A stretch of 51,660 bases of DNA from contig NEUS01000014.1 of NCBI GenBank assembly GCA_002288455.1, forward strand, positions 1-51,660, read 5' to 3'. The position numbers and the translations under genes are program-made. A model generated the notes under the pieces. The model made no database searches and was not told the DNA's origin. It worked only from the letters and a program-made list of their open reading frames with translations. Shown here piece after piece: positions 48,643-51,660 of this stretch. Source of the DNA: Opitutia bacterium Tous-C1TDCM. GTDB taxonomy: Bacteria > Verrucomicrobiota > Verrucomicrobiia > Opitutales > Opitutaceae. Positions within the stretch are counted from its first letter, which is position 1. The number at the start of each line of letters is the position of its first letter.

Positions 48643-50259
48643 ATGCCCGCCCGCCCTTCGGTTGCCTCGATTCTGCTGCTCGTCTTCGCGCTGCTTGCCG
48701 GTTGCGCGAAACGCGAGACCGATGCCGCCGCCGGCGGGCGCGCCGCCACCTTGCTCGTCGGCAATTCCGCCGAACCCGGCGACCTCGACCCGCACCTCGC
48801 CTCCGTCCTCAGCGACCAGTTCATCGTCAACGTCCTATTCGAGGGCCTCACGATCCTCGACGAACGCACCACGCAGCCGTTGCCCGGCGCCGCGGAATCG
48901 TGGTCGGCGACGCCCGACGGCCTCACCTGGACGTTCCGCCTGCGCGAAGGCCTGAAGTGGTCCAACGGCGAGCCGCTCGTCGCCGCCGACTTCCTCGCCG
49001 CCTGGCGCCGCGTGCTGCATCCCGAATTCGCTTCCGACAACGCCTGGTACCTCTTCGCCGTGAAAAACGCCGAAGCCTACAACGCCAAGAAACTCGCCGA
49101 CTTCTCCGCCGTCGGTTTCGCCGCCCCGGATCCGCGCACCGTCGTTCTCACGCTGGAGCGCCCCGCGCCCTATTTGCCCGCCCTCGTTTCCCTGCCAGCC
49201 TGGTTCCCCGTCAATCCGCGCGTGATCGCGAAATTCGGTCCCTTGGAAAAACGCGGCTCCGACTGGACCCGCGCCGGCAACCTCGTCGGCAACGGCGCCT
49301 TTGTCCTGAAGGAATGGTCGCCCAACGCCCGCATCGTCGCCGCGAAGAATCCCCATTTCCGCGACGCCGCCTCGAACCGCCTCGCCGAAGTCGTGTTCCT
49401 CCCGATCGAAAGTCCCGACATCGAGGAACGGAATTTCCGCGCCGGCCAACTCCACGTGACTTCCAATCTGCCCGTTTCCAAAATCGCGACGTGGCGCGAG
49501 CGCGATCCCGCCGCCCTCCGGCTCGAGCCCACCCTCCAGGCCAATTTCCTCCGCTTCAACACCACGCGCGCCCCGTTCACCGACCCGCGCGTCCGCCGCG
49601 CCCTCTCCCTCGCGATCGATCGCGACGCGCTCGCCCGCGCCGTTTTCCAAAGCAGCCGCCTGCCCGCCGTCGCCTTCACGCCGCCGGGCACCGGCGGCTA
49701 CACGGCCAAAGCCGCCGTGCCGTTCGATGTCGCCGCCGCGAAAAAGCTCCTCGCCGCCGCCGGTTTCCCCGACGGCAAGAATCTGCCCGTCCTCGATCTG
49801 CAATGCCGCAACGACGATGTCTCCCCGCGCCTCGCCGAAGCCCTCCAGGCCATGTGGCAACGCGACCTCGGCGTGCGCGTCGCGATTTCCCAGGTCGAAC
49901 AGAAGATCTGGATCCAGAACCAGCAGTCGCTGAACTACACGATCACGACCGCCGGCTGGACCGCCGACTTTCCCGATCCCGTCACGTTCCTCGGCCTCTT
50001 CACCGGCGGCAGCGGCTACAATTGGACCGGTTGGAAAAACGCGGATTACGACCGCCACCTCGCCGCCGCGGCGGATACGGCCGACGGCGCGAAACGCTAC
50101 GATCTCTTCCAGCAGGCCGAAGCCGTGCTGCTCGAGGACGCTCCTGTCGCCCCGCTCTACGTCGGCGCCCGCACCTACTTGATCGCACCGGCCGTCAAAG
50201 GTTGGGAACCCGCGCCGCTCGTGTTCCGCCGACTGCAGGTCGTGCGGTTGGAAAACTGA
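48643..50259 (+). CDS. Oligopeptide ABC transporter substrate-binding lipoprotein (OppA-like)
   Basis: 538 residues with a lipoprotein signal, LLLVFALLAGCAKRE (lipobox LAGC, acylated Cys 21). The SBP_bac_5 pattern is complete: EPGDLDPHLASVLSDQFIVN, LFEGLTILDERTTQPLPGAA, WTFRLREGLKWSNGEPLVAA, VGNGAFVLKEWSPNARIVAA, NTTRAPFTDPRVRRALSLAI (catalytic-face helix) and WTADFPDPVTFLGLFTGGSG. Length and order match OppA/MppA. The transport genes (oppBCDF) are not present nearby, so this is an orphan binding protein whose permease lies elsewhere. It is divergent from the ECF sigma gene. Confidence 0.93.
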   Translation: MPARPSVASILLLVFALLAGCAKRETDAAAGGRAATLLVGNSAEPGDLDPHLASVLSDQFIVNVLFEGLTILDERTTQPLPGAAESWSATPDGLTWTFRLREGLKWSNGEPLVAADFLAAWRRVLHPEFASDNAWYLFAVKNAEAYNAKKLADFSAVGFAAPDPRTVVLTLERPAPYLPALVSLPAWFPVNPRVIAKFGPLEKRGSDWTRAGNLVGNGAFVLKEWSPNARIVAAKNPHFRDAASNRLAEVVFLPIESPDIEERNFRAGQLHVTSNLPVSKIATWRERDPAALRLEPTLQANFLRFNTTRAPFTDPRVRRALSLAIDRDALARAVFQSSRLPAVAFTPPGTGGYTAKAAVPFDVAAAKKLLAAAGFPDGKNLPVLDLQCRNDDVSPRLAEALQAMWQRDLGVRVAISQVEQKIWIQNQQSLNYTITTAGWTADFPDPVTFLGLFTGGSGYNWTGWKNADYDRHLAAAADTADGAKRYDLFQQAEAVLLEDAPVAPLYVGARTYLIAPAVKGWEPAPLVFRRLQVVRLEN

Positions 50260-50298
50260 GACGTTGTCCCGCGCTCTTCCGCCGCCCACGTTGCCGCC

Positions 50299-50769
50299 AT
50301 GCGATTCGCGCTGTTTGCCGCCTGCCTCGTCCTGACCGCCGCCCTCCGCGCCGCGGACGTCGAGTTCGTCCGCGTCTGGCCCGCGTGGCGCGACGCCGCT
50401 TCCTTCGAAGCCATCGGCGAATACTTCGGCGCCGCCGAAAATCCGCGCGGCCAGGTTTTGGTGCGTTCGCAAAACGACAGCCGCGACGGCTATTACTTTC
50501 TGGTCCGGACCAAGGCCGCCCACGTTCCGGCCGCGGGCGCGCGCTTTGTCCTGGAACTGATCCGGCCCGATTCCCCCGAAGCCAAGACCTTCGCCTTCCC
50601 GGCGGCCTTCGCCGGCAAACAGACCGTTTTCCAACTCGGTCTCACCGGCGCCGATTGGCCCGGCGGCAAAAACGCCCATCCCGTCGCCTGGCGGCTAACG
50701 CTGCGCGACGGCGGCGACCGCGTGCTCGCCGAGCAAAAGAGTTTCCTGTGGGAAAAGCCGGCGAAGTGA
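50299..50769 (+). CDS. Small exported hypothetical protein, 156 aa
   Basis: From ATG at 50299, with signal peptide MRFALFAACLVLTAALRA and cleavage near RAA. The mature chain is a beta-rich single domain (VEFVRVWPAWRDAASFEAIG; YYFLVRTKAAHVPAAGARFV; TFAFPAAFAGKQTVFQLGLT; AWRLTLRDGGDRVLAEQKSF). No family is recognised; it could be a small carbohydrate-binding or C2-like sandwich. It follows the OppA-like gene after 39 bases and its stop codon overlaps the start of the OGG1-family gene (GTGA), so translational coupling is likely although the two proteins act in different compartments. Confidence 0.76.
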   Translation: MRFALFAACLVLTAALRAADVEFVRVWPAWRDAASFEAIGEYFGAAENPRGQVLVRSQNDSRDGYYFLVRTKAAHVPAAGARFVLELIRPDSPEAKTFAFPAAFAGKQTVFQLGLTGADWPGGKNAHPVAWRLTLRDGGDRVLAEQKSFLWEKPAK

Positions 50770-51660
50770 GCGCCGGCCCCGCGGATCCGCGTTGGTCCGA
50801 TTGGCAACCGCTCGCCGGCTATCCGGCTGTCACCGCCGAGGTCCTCGCCGAGACCGTCGACGGCGGCCAAGCCTTCCGTTGGCACGCCCAGCCCGACGGC
50901 ACCTGGTTCGGCCAATGGTCCGAGATCGTGGCGACCTTGCGCCTCGGGGCCGACGGCCGCGTCGCCTGGCGCTGCCCGGCCGGTTCCGAAACGCGCACCG
51001 CGGCCGCGCTCGCGACGTACTTCGGCACGGACGCGGATTTCCCGGCGCTCACCGACGCCTTGCCTTGGCGCACCGACGCGCACCTCGCGCGTTGCCTCCG
51101 CGATTTCCCCGGCCTGCGGATTCTGCGCCAGCCCTTCGGCGAAACGCTGCTCGGCTTCCTCTGCAGCGCCACGAAGCAGATCGTGCAGATCAAACAGATG
51201 CAGGAACTGCTCGCCGCCCGCCACGGCGCGCCCGTGCCCGGCACCGGCGGCGCGTTCCGGCGCCTGCCGACCTGGCCCGAGCTCGCCGCCTGCACCGAAG
51301 CCGAGCTCCGCGCCTGCCAACTCGGCTTCCGCGCCCGCTACATCTGGGAAACCGCGCAGTTCGTTGCCGCCCGGCCGGACTGGCTGCGGGAAACGGAAAC
51401 TCTCCCGTATCCGGAAGCCAAGGACCGCCTGCTCGGTCTGCCCGGCGTCGGCGAAAAAGTCGCGGACTGCGTGCTGCTCTTCGGCGCCGGCCGGCTGGAG
51501 GCGTTTCCCGTCGATGTCTGGATCCTAAAGACGCTCGGCCGCCGCTACGCCCTCGACGGCTGGAAGCCGCCGCAACTCGCGCAATTCGGCCGCGCGCACT
51601 TCGGCCCGCTCGCCGGCCTCGCCCAGCAATTCCTCTTCGCCTGGGAACGCCGCCACGGCC
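50766..51660 (+). CDS. ogg: 8-oxoguanine DNA glycosylase, OGG1 family (cut by the right edge)
   Basis: 298 codons from GTG at 50766, sharing four bases with the previous stop; an in-frame GTG at 50748 is an alternative. The gene has no stop before the window ends. The N-terminal antiparallel domain has DGGQAFRWHAQPDGTWFGQW; then QPFGETLLGFLCSATKQIVQ (OGG1-type NxNN-like entry, helix start). The helix-hairpin-helix is RLLGLPGVGEKVADCVLLFG, with the catalytic Lys equivalent to human Lys 249 in GEKVADC, and the catalytic Asp in AFPVDVWIL (equivalent to human Asp 268). It removes oxidised guanine from DNA by base excision. True OGG1-type enzymes are less common in bacteria than MutM. The last part of the C-terminal domain is missing. 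Confidence 0.9.
   Translation, partial: MSAGPADPRWSDWQPLAGYPAVTAEVLAETVDGGQAFRWHAQPDGTWFGQWSEIVATLRLGADGRVAWRCPAGSETRTAAALATYFGTDADFPALTDALPWRTDAHLARCLRDFPGLRILRQPFGETLLGFLCSATKQIVQIKQMQELLAARHGAPVPGTGGAFRRLPTWPELAACTEAELRACQLGFRARYIWETAQFVAARPDWLRETETLPYPEAKDRLLGLPGVGEKVADCVLLFGAGRLEAFPVDVWILKTLGRRYALDGWKPPQLAQFGRAHFGPLAGLAQQFLFAWERRHG

Overview
This is a GC-rich, gene-dense bacterial chromosome segment. The gene content points to the Verrucomicrobiota, most likely an Opitutaceae-like organism (inference). Supporting evidence: a secreted protein with two copies of a C-terminal domain typical of that phylum (16543-18684), a TIGR03067-type protein, an SHD1-like plus thioredoxin fusion, a Tat-exported Gfo/Idh/MocA oxidoreductase, a GH140-type DUF4038 hydrolase, a TonB-receptor remnant and a Chlamydia-like class Ic ribonucleotide reductase. 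No rRNA, tRNA, CRISPR array, insertion sequence or prophage was seen.

Layout. 1-4.7 kb: 5' end of gmd (GDP-mannose dehydratase), then a compact VTC-domain polyphosphate polymerase / DUF4956 membrane protein / HlyD-like adaptor operon and a glutathionyl-hydroquinone reductase. 4.8-6.9 kb: a stand-alone EF-G-like GTPase. 7.1-14 kb: Gfo/Idh/MocA oxidoreductase, FG-GAP protein, HAD phosphatase, GH140-like hydrolase, SHD1-thioredoxin protein, a 54-residue Cys/His protein and the broken TonB receptor. 14.1-19.2 kb: DUF4159, a small membrane protein, a DTW-domain tRNA-modifying enzyme, the large secreted Ig-like protein and TIGR03067. 19.4-22.6 kb: an M48 peptidase with two YbjQ-type proteins and a DUF4160-like gene pair that lacks a start codon. 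22.6-28.2 kb: nrdA, nrdB and a 0.9 kb non-coding region. 28.2-34.3 kb: universal stress protein, DUF1232, TerC, an FAD oxidoreductase, a ROK-like protein, polyphosphate glucokinase and SlyD. 34.4-38.4 kb: ABC permease and ATPase divergent from tesA. 38.5-42.9 kb: two outer-membrane-like proteins, a cupredoxin and a membrane-bound nucleotide cyclase. 43-51.7 kb: Dabb protein, SDR, GH28 pectinase, a VWA/anti-sigma-like protein with its ECF sigma factor, an OppA-like lipoprotein, a small secreted protein and an OGG1-family glycosylase cut by the window edge.

How the genes fit together. Polyphosphate can be made (VTC) and used (PpgK). GH28, GH140 and the TonB-receptor remnant suggest a pectin-degrading history. 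The most promising little-described units are: the NrdB with Leu at the radical-tyrosine site; the barrel/cupredoxin/cyclase cluster, which looks like a copper- or redox-responsive signalling unit; the VTC/DUF4956/HlyD operon; and a family of purine-rich heptamer tracts that begin 0-20 bases after stop codons, always in the same orientation relative to the gene.
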